This document shows positions 16,745-26,700 of a stretch of 64,000 bases of DNA, one piece after another (within the stretch, counting starts at the first letter, position 1; each line of letters begins with the position of its first letter). The stretch comes from Microthrixaceae bacterium. GTDB lineage: Bacteria > Actinomycetota > Acidimicrobiia > Acidimicrobiales > DATDAH01. Where the stretch lies: NCBI GenBank assembly GCA_020637195.1, contig JACJWK010000019.1, positions 4,572-68,571 on the forward strand. Direction: 5' to 3'. The notes below the pieces were generated by a model. The model ran no database searches. It was not told where the DNA came from and worked only from the letters and a program-made list of their open reading frames with translations. The position numbers and the translations under genes were made by a program.

Positions 16745-19597
16745 TCACAGGTCGGCGTCGGCGGGGGTGACGGCGCCGGCGGCGGTGGTCACGAGGGTGG
16801 CGCCGGCAGGGGCCGGGGCGCCGTCGAAGAACTCAGGGGGCGACGGCGCCGCTCGGATCGATGAACACCAGCAGGTGGTTGCCGGCGCCGGGCTCCCGAC
16901 GAGGTAGGTGCCGTCGGCGGCGGTGACCGCTCCGCCGGCAGCCCGGGGCGCCGTCGCTGCCGATGGCGAGCACGAGCGCGCCGGCGAACGGCCCCGCCGC
17001 CGGCGTGGGTGACAGTGCCGGCGACGGCCGCCAGGGGCAGCGGCGGTCAGGGTCGAGGGCGGCGTCGGCGATCCGGGGACGCCCGCCGCCGCCGTCACCG
17101 GGGAGGCCGCCGCGATCTCGAAGTAGGGCAGGTCGTCGAACCACTCCATCGCGTGCAGGAACGTCGGGTCGATGATCTCCACCCGGTAGTCGCCGGCCGG
17201 GACGTCGATAGCGTAGGCGCCGGCGCCGTCGGCCACGTCGGCCGCCACGAACGCGTAGTCGGCGCTGCGCAGCGCCACGGCCACGGCCCCGGCGATCGGC
17301 TGGCCCGAGGCCGAGTCGGTGACGGTCCCCGTGAGGGCGGCGCCCCCGGCCGGCGGTGCGGCGGGCGCCAGCGACGCGTCCGCCGACGCGGCATCACCGG
17401 CGCCGACCGTGACCGGGACGCCGTCGAAGAGCCCGGCGGCGTCGTCGAGGAACTCGACGGCGTGGGCGCCGGTGGGGTCGAAGAAGACGAGGTGGTAGCT
17501 GCCCGCGGGCAGGCCGTCGAGGACGTAGGCGCCCTGGGCGTCGGCCACGGCGCCGGCGGTGGGCACGCCGCCGGTGGTGACCGCGAAGGCCAGCGCGCCC
17601 GCGACCGGGGCGCCCGTGCCGTCCTCGGTGATCGCGCCGGCGATCGCCGCGGTGCGACCCGCCGGGGCGAGGGCCGCGTCGAGCACGGTCACCGACCCCG
17701 GGGCGACGGTCACCGGGTCGGCGCCGGCCTGCGACGGGGCGTCGTCGGCCCACTCGGCGGCGTGCCCGCCGGCCGGGTCCAGCACCATCGCCTCGTAGTC
17801 GCCCGCGGCCAGCCCCAGCTCGTAGCGGCCGTCGCCGTCGGCCACCGCCGCCGCGGCGAAGGAGTGGTCGTCGCGGTGCAGGGCCAGCACCCAGGCGCCG
17901 GGAACCGGCTCGCCGACGTCGGCGCCACCCGCCGACGTCACCCGGCCGGCCAGGCCCACCCGGTCGAGGACCACGTCGGCGGTGGCGGCCGCCTGCGAGC
18001 CCACCACCACGGTGGTGGCCGTGCCGTGCGAGCCGGCGCCGTCGAACCACTGCTCGGCGAACGTGCCCGACGGGTCGGTCACCTCGAGGGCGTAGCTCCC
18101 GGTCAGCACGGGCCCGAAGTCGTAGGCGCCGTCGGCGCCGGTGGTGACCGCCTCCAGCGGGCCCTCGGCGCCCGCGGCGTGGCGGGTGACCGACACGCCC
18201 TCGACCGGGGCGCCGTCGTGGTCGACCACCGTGCCGGCGAGGGTGCCGAACGCGGCCGGGTCGACCTGCACGCCGAGCGACGTGCTGGCGCTGAGGTTGC
18301 CGTTGACGTCCAGGGCGCGGGCCTCGACGTAGGTCAGCCCGGTGGCCGAGACGGTGACGGTGGGCGCGGCGCCCAGGTGCTCCTGCCAGGGCCCGACCGA
18401 GCCGTCGGGCTGGTGCACCCGCACCTCGGTGCCCCGGACCCCGGCGGCGTCGCTGGCCGACACGGTGACGTCGACGGCGCCCGCGTACCGGCCGCCGCCG
18501 TCGGCGGGGCGGCCCGGCGTCAGGGTCACCACCGGCGGGGTGGCGTCGGACGCGAACTGGTAGCTGGCGAGCAGGCCGGCGGAGGCCAGCTTCTGCTGGC
18601 CGATCAGCGACGGGTGGAAGTGGTCGCCGCAGCCGTCGTAGGTGAAGTTGACCGGGCACAGGTACGAGAAGTCGATCGAGCCGGTCTTGCGGTTGTGGCT
18701 GATGTCACGGTCCTCGAACCCCCACTGGTTGCGGGGCAGCAGGGGCCCGTCGGGCGGGTTCTGGCGGTTGGAGGAGAAGTTGAAGAAGAAGTCGTCGTCG
18801 TAGCGGCACCGCAGCACGGCGCCGCACTCCTCGCGCAGGACGGCGTTGAAGGCGAGGTTGCGCTCGCGCACCTGGTTGCGCCGGTTCACGTCGGACGCCG
18901 ACAGGCTGGTCGGGTTGGTGAGCAGCGACTGGCAGGGAACCTCGATGTCGAGGAAGTTGTCCCAGAAGAACCGGGCCCGGCCGGCCTGGTCGACCTGGTC
19001 GCTGACGTAGGGGTTGACCGACTCGGGGGCGCCCCGGATGAACCACAGGTTGTAGATGTCGGGGATGCTGGCCACGAAGACCAGCGCGTTCGGCACCCGG
19101 GCCCGCAGCGCGGCGAGGCCCGCCCGGAACTGGGAGCGGTAGGTGGCGACCGAGGTCATCTCCGCCACCGACGGGCGGCACAGGTCGTTGCCTCCCAGCT
19201 CGATCGCGACGTACTGGGTGGACGTGGGCAGCGACGACGCCTGGTTGGCCAGGTCGCTCATGCGCCGACCGTTGGAGGCCTGGTTGTAGGCGTTGCCGGT
19301 GGCGATGCCGAGCTGTCCCCGCATGCTCCACGCCACGCTGCCGGTGGCCCACGAGTTCTGCTTCTGCTCGGCGCTCAGCTGGCCGGTGCCCGTGGCGGCC
19401 GAGATCGAGTCGCCCAGCACCGCCATCGACGTCGGGGTGCCGGTGCGGGCCGGCGTCGGGGTGGGCGCGACCGCGGCCGCCGCGGCGGTGCCGGACCGGG
19501 CCCCCGCGGGCGCGGGTGCGGACGTCACCACCAGTGACGTCGCGACGAGGGCGGCCAGCACCAGGGCCGCCGCCCTCGTGCCGTCGCGTCCCCGCAT
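16745..19597 (-). pseudogene. Secreted SGNH/GDSL hydrolase with C-terminal carboxypeptidase-regulatory-like repeats; frameshifts in the last repeat
   Basis: ATG 19597 starts a protein of about 950 residues. There is a signal peptide (about 1-33, hydrophobic AAALVLAALVATSLVV). The SGNH domain (about 57-350) has GDSI (62-65, nucleophile Ser), GGND (135-138) and DHFHP (catalytic Asp/His, about 332). An Ig-like stretch TPPVVTLTPGRPADGG follows, then at least five repeats of a G-T-V-x-D...G.PV.G..V....DG.Y....L..G.Y.L...DP pattern, each ending near an E-x-F/W-x-D/F-D motif. The frame stays open to 16745, but about three indels at 16840-17060 scramble the last repeat, where GPFAGALVLAIGSDGAPG and LVFIDPSGAVAP occur in another frame. 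Likely a cell-surface esterase or lipase. Confidence 0.75.
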
Positions 19598-19806
19598 CCG
19601 CCGTCCCCTCGCGTCCCGTCGTCGGCCGCTCACGCTACCGGCCGGCCGCGCCGCCGGACCAGCGGCGTCCCTCGCCCCTCGCCCGACGCCCGTCGCCCGA
19701 CGGGGACGCCGCCGCCGCCCCTTCTGGGTACTCCCCCGGACCGCCGGCGACACCAGCGAGTACCCGGAACGGGTGGGTGGGGCCGGGGGCGCCGGCGCAG
19801 GGCGGG

Positions 19807-21042
19807 TCAGGACGCCGCCGCCGGGGCGGGCGGCGCCCCGGTGGTGGACCGGTCGCCGGCGAGGCGGGCCAGGAAGACCCCCACGCCGAGCAGGATGCCG
19901 ACGCCCATGATCGGCGTGAAGACCTGCTTCGGCCACGCCTCGTCGAGCACCAGCCCGAACCAGAAGCCGACGAGCCCGACGTTGACCGCCCAGAAGACCA
20001 CCCGGTCGGCCCACGCCGCCACGTGCGCCCGCGTGGCGGTGGCGGCGAGCAGCTGGGCGAACAGCGCGTTGGTGAGCACCCCGACGAACATCATGTGGTC
20101 GAGCGCCAGCAGGAGGCGGGTGGGGGCCAGGTCGAAGTCGTCGGCGTACTTCGAGATCAGGTAGACGAGCATCCCCAGGTTCCACACCAGCGCCACCGAC
20201 GAGGCGGCCAGGAACGGCGTGGGCCGCTCCGCCGACCACCCCACCGAGCGCAGCGACGCCCAGTTGCGCTTGAGGAAGATGCCCACGGCGATGATCTCGA
20301 AGGGCAGGTTCAGGGTGATCAGCGGCACGGCGTCGAGCAGCACCCCGAGCATGAGCGTGAACCCGCCGAGGAACAGCAGCGCCATCTGCCAGAACCCGGC
20401 GCGGCTCGCCCGGGTGCGGGCCTCGTCGGGGCGCAGCCAGGTCTCCACCACCGCCATGCCCACCGGGACGAGGAAGCCCACGACCATCGTCGCCGGGTGG
20501 GCGTCCTCGCCGCCGTCGGGCAGCACCTTGGCGTCGCCGCGGCTGGCGATCAGGATGCCGTAGAGGACCCCGATCACGCCGCCGGTCACCGAGGTGGCCA
20601 GCGCCGCGAGCAGCCCCCACATCGGCACGCTCACGCCGCCGGCGGCGGCGCGGGCCCGTACGACGGCCCAGGCGAACCAGCCCAGGATGGTGAGCGCCGC
20701 CACCGTGCCCACCACCGGTCGCAGGTAGCCGTCGGTGGTGAGGAAGGTGAGGTTGTAGACGACCACCGTGCCCGCGGCGAGCCACGAGCCGGTCCGGGCC
20801 CACCCGTCGGCGGCCCCCGTGAGCGGTCCGTCGGCGAACAGCCACAGCGTCGCCGCGAACACCGACAGCGTGATCCACGCCAGGGTGCCCACGTGGACGT
20901 GGGTGAGCAGCACCTCCCGGTCGAAGTCCACGAGGTCGGTCCCGTTCAGGATCCCGATCACCACCGTGAACACGAACATCACGAGCGCGGTGCCGAGCAG
21001 CAGCCGGATCTGGCTGCGGTACGCGTGCGTCGTCAAGTCCAT
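19807..21042 (-). CDS. Heme-copper-oxidase-subunit-I-like polytopic membrane protein
   Basis: A 411-residue protein with about 11-12 transmembrane helices. The first helix pair reads LLLGTALVMFVFTVVIGILNG ... LLTHVHVGTLAWITLSV. A His-x-His pair after the first loop followed by G-T-x-A/G-W resembles the low-spin heme ligand helix of NorB/cbb3-type subunit I proteins. Further His-bearing helices are EDAHPATMVVGFLVPVG and LALDHMMFVGVLTNALFA. No partner subunits (cytochrome c, subunit II) are adjacent. It may be an orphan oxidase-like or heme-binding sensor/transport protein. Family membership is inferred from pattern, not established. Confidence 0.5.
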   Translation of the reverse strand: MDLTTHAYRSQIRLLLGTALVMFVFTVVIGILNGTDLVDFDREVLLTHVHVGTLAWITLSVFAATLWLFADGPLTGAADGWARTGSWLAAGTVVVYNLTFLTTDGYLRPVVGTVAALTILGWFAWAVVRARAAAGGVSVPMWGLLAALATSVTGGVIGVLYGILIASRGDAKVLPDGGEDAHPATMVVGFLVPVGMAVVETWLRPDEARTRASRAGFWQMALLFLGGFTLMLGVLLDAVPLITLNLPFEIIAVGIFLKRNWASLRSVGWSAERPTPFLAASSVALVWNLGMLVYLISKYADDFDLAPTRLLLALDHMMFVGVLTNALFAQLLAATATRAHVAAWADRVVFWAVNVGLVGFWFGLVLDEAWPKQVFTPIMGVGILLGVGVFLARLAGDRSTTGAPPAPAAAS

Positions 21043-21154
21043 CGGTCCCCCCCTCCGGTCTGACTCCCGGAGAGGTTAGGGCGCCGGCGACGACGGCGCC
21101 GGGACGACCGGGCCGGGCCGGTCGGGCGGGTGGCCGGCGCTCAGCGCCGGCGGC

Positions 21155-22348
21155 TCACCAGAGGGCGTTCCAGTCGAGCGCGGTCATGCGCCCGAGCGGG
21201 GGCAGCTCGGCCTGGGCGCGGTCGATGCGCCGGGTCTCGGCCTCGATGTAGGTGACCTTGTCGAGGCCCGCCTCGCGCCAGTCGCCCACCTCGTAGGACT
21301 GCCAGTCGCGGGCGCGGCGACCGCCCTCGGAGTAGCCGGGGCGCACGAGCAGCTGCTCCTCGTTGACCCCGACCACCACGCACGGCCGCCGCTTGGCCTC
21401 GAGCCCGGGCTGGTCCGGGTCCTCGCCCTCGAACCAGATCTCGGCGACCACGAGGGCGCCCACCAGCGCGTCGTCCACGTCGAAGTCGCGCGCGTCGTCG
21501 CCGAGGAGCGCGGCCTTGCGGCGCGACACCGGGGGACCGCCGGCGCCCGCGGGGCGGGGCGGCTCGGCGTCGAGGGTCGAGCCCTCCTCCTCCTCGTCCT
21601 CGACCGCGTCGGTGGACGACCGGGACGGCGGGGTGCTGGTGGCGGTGGCCGCCTTGCGCTCGGCCTTGCGCTTCGCGTCGGCGGCGGCCTTCTGGTCGGC
21701 GGCGAGCCGCCGGCGCTCGGCCTCCTCGGCCTTGCGGGCCTTGCGGGCGGCCTTCTTGTCGGCGTCGGCGGTGCGGGCCGCGGGGGCCGCGGCCACCACG
21801 GGGGCCGCCCCACCGGTGTCGAGCTCGGCCTCGTCGGGCAGGGCGAAGCGCTCGTCGCCGTCGAGCAGGTCGTTGCACACCTCGGACGCCTCGGCCGCCC
21901 CCGCGGCCACCGTGGCGAGGGTGAGGCGCACCATCTCGAGCGGGTACTCGTCGCCGGTGACCGCGTCGACGGCCTCGCGCACGGCCTCGGCGGACGGGTC
22001 GTCGGCCTCGTCGCCGAGGTGCTCGCGCAGGGCCTCGAGGCAGTCGTCGGTGACCGCGCTGGCCACCGTGTCGAGCAGCAGCGGGTCGTGCAGGCGGCGC
22101 AGCACGTTGGGCGAGCCCGCCCGCAGCACCGGCGGCCGCACCCGGACGGCCTTGGCCACCGAGTCGAGCACGGGGGCGGGCAGGCCGCGCAGCGCGCGGC
22201 GCAGCGCCCCCTGGTCCACCGTCAACAGGCACACCCGGATGCGGTCCAGGCGGCGTACCTGCTCCTCGGGATCGCGGGGCTCGTCGTCGTGCTCGTCGGT
22301 GGCGTCGTCGTCGAGGTCGCGGTCGGTGTCGGTGGGGGCGTCGGGCAT
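21155..22348 (-). CDS. Three-part protein with PemK/MazF-like C-terminal domain
   Basis: A 397-residue cytoplasmic protein. The first 20 or so residues are Asp-rich. Residues about 25-190 are helical and of unknown fold. Residues about 195-280 are a low-complexity charged linker with alternating Lys/Arg/Glu (DKKAARKARKAEEAERRR) and a DEEEEG patch. The C-terminal 110 residues begin DALVGALVVAEIWFEGEDPDQPG and continue EAKRRPCVVVGVNEEQLLVRPGY, then ARDWQSYEV and LDKVTYIEAETRRI. The G-x-V-x-x-E-I-W...K-R-P-C-V-V-V order matches the SH3-like barrel of PemK/MazF proteins. No antitoxin gene is adjacent. Nuclease activity is uncertain, as the fused layout is unlike classic toxins. Confidence 0.6.
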   Translation of the reverse strand: MPDAPTDTDRDLDDDATDEHDDEPRDPEEQVRRLDRIRVCLLTVDQGALRRALRGLPAPVLDSVAKAVRVRPPVLRAGSPNVLRRLHDPLLLDTVASAVTDDCLEALREHLGDEADDPSAEAVREAVDAVTGDEYPLEMVRLTLATVAAGAAEASEVCNDLLDGDERFALPDEAELDTGGAAPVVAAAPAARTADADKKAARKARKAEEAERRRLAADQKAAADAKRKAERKAATATSTPPSRSSTDAVEDEEEEGSTLDAEPPRPAGAGGPPVSRRKAALLGDDARDFDVDDALVGALVVAEIWFEGEDPDQPGLEAKRRPCVVVGVNEEQLLVRPGYSEGGRRARDWQSYEVGDWREAGLDKVTYIEAETRRIDRAQAELPPLGRMTALDWNALW

Positions 22349-22487
22349 GCGTTCATCCGTGGTCGGGCGGGAAGTTCCGCAGGAACCCTAGGCCCGACCC
22401 TCCCCCATCAGGCCAGCCCGCAGGCCCACCGCCGGCGCCGGGCGCGCCTCGGGCCCCGGCCGCCGGGCCGCCCCGTACGCTCCGGCC

Positions 22488-24996
22488 ATGGCCCTGGAGC
22501 ACCCCGCGCCGTTCGGGAGCCGCTGGCGCTCGCGCTGGATCTGGTTCGAGCCGCCCGCCATCGAGCTGGCCACCCTCACCCGCCCCGAGCGGGCGGTGGA
22601 CGGTGACCGGGTGGGGCTGTTCCGGCGCCGGTTCGACCTGGCCCACGTCCCCGAGGCGGCGCCGTGCCGCCTGTGGAGCGACGGGCGCCACCGGCTGTCG
22701 GTCAACGGCACCGAGGTGGCGCGGGGCCCGGTGCGCAGCGACCCCCGCCGCGCCCACTACGACGTGGTCGACCTGGCGCCCCACCTGCGCGCCGGCGAGA
22801 ACGTGCTCGCCGTCCTGGCGGTGCACTTCGCCCACCAGACGTCGTGGTGGATGCCGGTCCCCCCGTCGTACAGCCTCGGCGCCGGCAGCCTCACCCTCGA
22901 GGCCTGCCTGGGCGGCCCCGACGACCCGGGCGCCTGGCTGGTGTCCGACGCGTCGTGGCGGTGCCGGCCGGGCGAGGCCTGGACGGCGGTGACGGCCCCC
23001 GGCGACGTGTCGTCGCTCCCGATCGAGTGGCACGACGCCCGCCGGCACCCGCACGGCTGGCAGGACGTCGGCTTCGACGACGCCCGCTGGTCGCCACCCC
23101 ACGAGATCCATCCGGTCCACACCGGCACGGGCGGACGGGTCGAGCCCCCCAGCGAGCCGTTCGGCGTGCTGCGACCCCCGGTGCGCGCCGACGCCGGCGC
23201 CGCCGCCCCGACGGTCCACGTGGCGGTGCCGACGATCGCCCGGGCCCTGGCGCCCGGTGACGACGACACGACGGGCGGCGAACCCCTCGAGCGGGTGGGC
23301 CCCGACCCCGTCGCCCAGGTGTTCGCCGACGAGCGGGCCGTCGCCGCCGGCGAGGGCGGTGCGCCGGGAGCGGTGGCGCCGGCCGGTGAGCTGCGGGCCT
23401 ACGACCTCGGCCACGTCGCCGCCGGCACCGTCGTGCTCGACGTCGACGACGCCGAGCCGGGCACGGTGATCGACGTCGCCGGCGCCGACCTCCTCGACGG
23501 CGGCGGCGGCCTGGCCGACCTCGGCGAGCACGCCGGGTTCCGCTACGTCTGCCGCGGCGGCGGTCCCGAGCGGTTCGAGTCGCTGTGGCCCCTCGGCGCC
23601 CGCCACCTGCACCTGGCCGTGCGCCCCCCGGCCGGGCCCGACGCCGAGGGAGCGGCCGGACCGGGCGGCCCGACCGTCGCCGTCGCCGTGCACGAGCGTC
23701 TGCGTCCCCGGCCGGCCGGGACGTCCTTCGCCTGCTCGGACCCGGCGCTCGAGCGGATCTTCGCCATCGGGCTGCGCACCGTCGACCTCTGCGCGCTCGA
23801 CGCGTACGTCGACTGCCCCACCCGCGAGCAGCGGGCGTGGACCGGCGACGCCGTCGTCCACCAGATGGTCGACCTGGCCACCAACCCGGACTGGTCGCTG
23901 GCCCGCTGGCACCCGCAGCTCACCGCCGTCACCCGCAGCGACGGCATGGTGCCGATGGCGGTGGCGTCGGACTTCGCGTTCGAGGACCGCACCATGATCC
24001 CGGACTGGTCGCTGCACTGGGTGCGCTCCGTGCACAACCTGTGGCGGTACACGGGCGACCTCGAGCTGGTCACCGAGCTGTTGCCGGTGGCCGAGCGCAC
24101 CGTGCGCTGGTTCGAGGCCTACCGCCGCGACGACGGCCTGCTCGACGGGGTGACCGGCTGGACGCTGATCGACTGGGCCAGCGTCTACTCCTCGGGCTGC
24201 TCCTCGGCCCTCAACGCGCTGTGGGCCCGGGCCCTCGAGGACCTCGCCGACCTGGCCGCCGCGGTGGGCAACGACAGCACCGCCGGCTGGCGGCCCGCCG
24301 GCGCCACACCGAGGTCCGGGCCGCGTTCGACGCCTTCTGGGACGACGGGCGCGACCGCTACGTCGACCACCTCGTGGACGGCGAGCGCCGGACCGTGGCC
24401 GCCCAGCACGGCGGCGCGGCGGCGTTGGCCGCGGGCCTGGTGCCCGCCGAGCGGGTCGACCGGGTGGTGGCCAGCGCCTCACCGACCGCGGCCGCCTCGC
24501 GCGCGCCACTCCTGGGTGATGGACACCGCCACCGTCAGGCGGGGGCCAGCTCGGGCCAGGCCTACCTGGCGTTCGGCTACCCCGAACCCGACTGGGACGT
24601 CGACGAGCAGATGGTGGCCTGCGAGCCGTTCTTCCGCTACGTGCTGCACGACAGGCTGGCCCAGGCGGGGCGGGCCGACCTGATCGCCGACCAGTGCCGC
24701 GACTGGCAGGGTTCGTCGACGCCGGCGAGACCTCGTGGCCCGAGAACTGGAACAGCGGCACCCGGTGCCACGGCTGGTCCTCCACCCGTGCCCGCGACCT
24801 GGTCGTGCACGTGCTCGGCATCACCCCCGCCGAGCCCGGGTTCCGGGTCGGTGCAGGTGGCGCCCGCGCTCGGCGACCTCGACTGGGCCCGGGCCACGGT
24901 GCCCACCCGCACGGGTTCGTCACCGTCGAGGCCCGCGCCGACGGCACCGTCGAGTGGACAGCCCCGTCCCCGTGGTGCGCTCGTGCGCGCACCTGA
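22488..24996 (+). pseudogene. Alpha-L-rhamnosidase-like glycoside hydrolase (GH78-like), 3' part frameshifted
   Basis: ATG 22488 opens a clean 600-residue frame. N-terminal beta domains resemble GH78 carbohydrate-binding modules (RLSVNGTEVARGPV, YDVVDLAPHLRAGENVLAV, WLVSDASWRCR). The catalytic (alpha/alpha)6 barrel begins near residue 405, with the GH78 signature VDCPTREQRAWTGDA, where the acidic residues supply general acid catalysis, and RYTGDLELV later. At about 24300 the frame is lost. The rest (TEVRAAFDAFWDDGRD, HSWVMDTATV, SWPENWNSGTRCHGWSSTRARDLVVHVLGITPAEPGF, split by shifts, and HGFVTVEARADGTVEW) occurs in changing frames to a TGA near 24996. The full protein would be about 835 residues. 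No signal peptide is seen, so it is probably cytoplasmic. Confidence 0.7.
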
Positions 24997-25018
24997 CCCC
25001 CCATCGCAGCCCGGCCCG

Positions 25019-25786
25019 GTGAGCGACGAGCCGGTGTACAGACCATCGGCGTCAGGGTACGCCCGGCGGCGCCGGCCCGACCCCGGCCGCGCGGCGCGGA
25101 TCCACGGGCACCTCGGCCCGCCCGCGAGAGCGACCGCACGTCCCTGAACGTGGGCGCCGGCGCCGGGTCGTACGAGCCAAGCGACCGCCAGGTCACCGCG
25201 GTCGAGCCGGCGCCGACGATGATCGCCATGGCGGCCCGCCACTGCCAGCCGTGAGGTCGTCCGGGCGGTCGGCGGGCGTTGCCCTTCCCCCGACAGCACC
25301 TTCGACGCCGCCACCGCCCTGCTGACCGTGCACCACTGGCCGGCTCGACCCGACGGCGGGCCTCGCCGTGCGCCAGGTGACCACGGGGCCGGTGGTGGTG
25401 TTCACGTTCGACCGACGCGCAGTTCCGAGCAGTGGCTGGTCGCCGACTACTTCCGGCAGGCATGGCGGCCGCTTCGACACCCACCTGCCGCCGCCCGACG
25501 CCCTGGCCGACGCCCTCGGCGGCGGCGCCGTCAGTGCTGCCGGTCCCCGCGACTGCACCGACGGGTTCATGCGCGCCTGGTGGTGCCGCCCCGAGGCGTA
25601 CCTCGACCCCGCCACCAGGCCGCCATCTCCGGCCTCGCCCGCCTCGACGACGACCAGGTCGCCGCCGGCGTGGCGCCGCCTGCAGGCCGACCTCGACCTG
25701 GCGCGTGGGCGGCGCCACGCCAGGCTCGCCGGGCGTGACGAGATCGACGCCGGTACCGCCTGGTGATCAGCCCGGGCGCTGAGGCC
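25019..25786 (+). pseudogene. Class I SAM-dependent methyltransferase, broken by several indels
   Basis: Fragments in consecutive frames follow the order of a UbiE/type 11 methyltransferase of about 255 residues. They are SDEPVYR...GYARRRRPDPGRAARIHGHLG (N-terminal helix, typical Y-x-x-x-A-x-x-Y-x-x-x-R-x-P-D), motif I LNVGAGAGSYEPSDRQVTAVEPAPTMIA, split about 25147-25230, LPFPDSTFDAATALLTVHHW with shifts, VRQVTTGPVVVFTFD, SEQWLVADYF, ALGGGAVSA, DGFMRAWWCRPEAYLDPATR, ISGLARLDDDQVAAGV, and RHARLAGRDEIDAG. GTG 25019 is the likely start; the end is approximate. Sequence error is likelier than decay. Confidence 0.6.
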
Positions 25787-25848
25787 GCCGGCGGCCCCCG
25801 CGCCGGGGAGCGGGCGTGGCACCCGGCGAGGGTGCTGCGCTCCGGGCA

Positions 25849-26160
25849 TGGACCCACGCCTGCATCGACCACCCCGCCCCTCGGCCGACGGCCTGCCGCG
25901 CGGCGTCGCCGCCGGCACCTGGCGCTGCTCGTCCCGGTCGTGCTCAGGGGCGATCCTGTTGACCACCGCCGGCTCGTGCGACGAGAAGGGCCTGGCGGCG
26001 ACGCCCGCCGGTGGAGCGAGCGCATCGAGGGCCGCGCGACATCATCGTGATGCCCGACACCTTCGCCAACGTGGCCGTCGTGTGCGACGGGCCCGTGCGG
26101 CTCTACGTCACCACCCGGGAGGCGGCGCCGGTGGCGGTGCCCGACCACCCGGCCTGCGCC
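25849..26160 (+). pseudogene. Small secreted or lipoprotein-like protein, frame-damaged
   Basis: Joined pieces suggest a short protein. A basic start is followed by a hydrophobic segment (RRRRHLALLVPVVL in one frame, GAILLTTAGSCDEKG in another) with a possible lipobox-like Cys. Then comes DIIVMPDTFANVAVVCDGPVRLYVTTRE split over about 26038-26120, and AAPVAVPDHPAC. At least two indels are needed. No family is recognised. A 14-base-arm GC hairpin follows at 26196-26225. Confidence 0.45.
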
Positions 26161-26195
26161 CGGCGAGGGAGGGTGCCGGCGAGGGCTGGCGAACC

Positions 26196-26225
26196 GGCCC
26201 GGGCTCGCGACCGCGAGCCCGGGCC
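26196..26225. terminator. GC hairpin between convergent genes
   Basis: GGCCCGGGCTCGCG (26196-26209) and its exact complement CGCGAGCCCGGGCC (26212-26225) are separated by two bases. It lies between the end of the small secreted gene (plus) and the stop of the Spy-like gene (minus, 26250), fitting a bidirectional terminator without a U-tract. Confidence 0.6.
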
Positions 26226-26249
26226 GGGCGGGCGACGAAGCGGCGCCCC

Positions 26250-26585
26250 TCAGGCGGCGTCGGTGGGACCGTCCACGGTGTCGTCGGCGGTGTCGTCGGC
26301 CCGCGGGGAGACGCTGTCCCCCGCGGGGTCGGGGCGCCGGCGGTGGCCCTCGCCGTGGCCGTGGCCGCGACGGCGCCCGCGGCCGCGGCCACGGCGGCGC
26401 TCGAGGTGGGCGTCGAAGCGGGCCCGCTGCTCGTCGTCGAGCACGTCCCGGACGATGGCGAGCGCCTGGCGGCGGTGCTCGCCGAGGCGCTCACGCAGGG
26501 TGGCCACCTGCTCGTCGGTCAGGTCGAGGCGACGCCGCATCATCTCGAGGCGGCGGCCGCCCCGGTGCTTGGTGTGAGCCGTCAT
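26250..26585 (-). CDS. Spy/CpxP-like (LTxxQ) small protein
   Basis: A 111-residue protein from ATG 26585, preceded by a strong GGAGGAG ribosome-binding site. The core is RRLEMMRRRLDLTDEQVATLRERLGEHRR (L-T-x-x-Q motif at about 21-25, split by the charged helix) and VLDDEQRARFDAHLERR, the paired helices seen in Spy/CpxP and zinc-resistance proteins. Unlike periplasmic Spy it has no signal peptide. The tail is Arg/Gly/His-rich (RRRGRGRGRRRGHGHG) and then acidic, with possible metal or nucleic-acid binding. It is divergent from the TetR gene at 26701, and the palindromes between them suggest TetR control. Confidence 0.65.
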   Translation of the reverse strand: MTAHTKHRGGRRLEMMRRRLDLTDEQVATLRERLGEHRRQALAIVRDVLDDEQRARFDAHLERRRGRGRGRRRGHGHGEGHRRRPDPAGDSVSPRADDTADDTVDGPTDAA

Positions 26586-26618
26586 GGGGCTCCTCCTTCT
26601 CTCTCGGTCGTTCTCACT

Positions 26619-26686
26619 GTGCAACACTCTGTTGCGCTACATGCTGTTGTACAGTGACGAGCAGAGAAACACAACACCATGTAGCG
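26619..26686. promoter_or_regulatory. Divergent promoter region with nested palindromes (candidate TetR operators)
   Basis: The 115-base gap between the Spy-like gene and tetR is markedly less GC-rich than its surroundings. It contains GCAACA-CTC-TGTTGC (26621-26635). A larger inverted repeat has left arm 26635-26650 (CGCTACATGCTGTTGT) and right arm 26671-26686 (ACAACACCATGTAGCG), 15 of 16 matching, 20 bases apart. Such sites flanking both promoters are what an autoregulated TetR repressor would bind. Confidence 0.55.
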
Positions 26687-26700
26687 GAAAGTGCCTGCCC

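Noticed and set aside
22353..25718. Minus-strand open frame of 1121 codons opposite the GH78-like gene
   Set aside because: It has shadow composition and no motifs, while the plus strand carries the GH78 signature and methyltransferase motifs.
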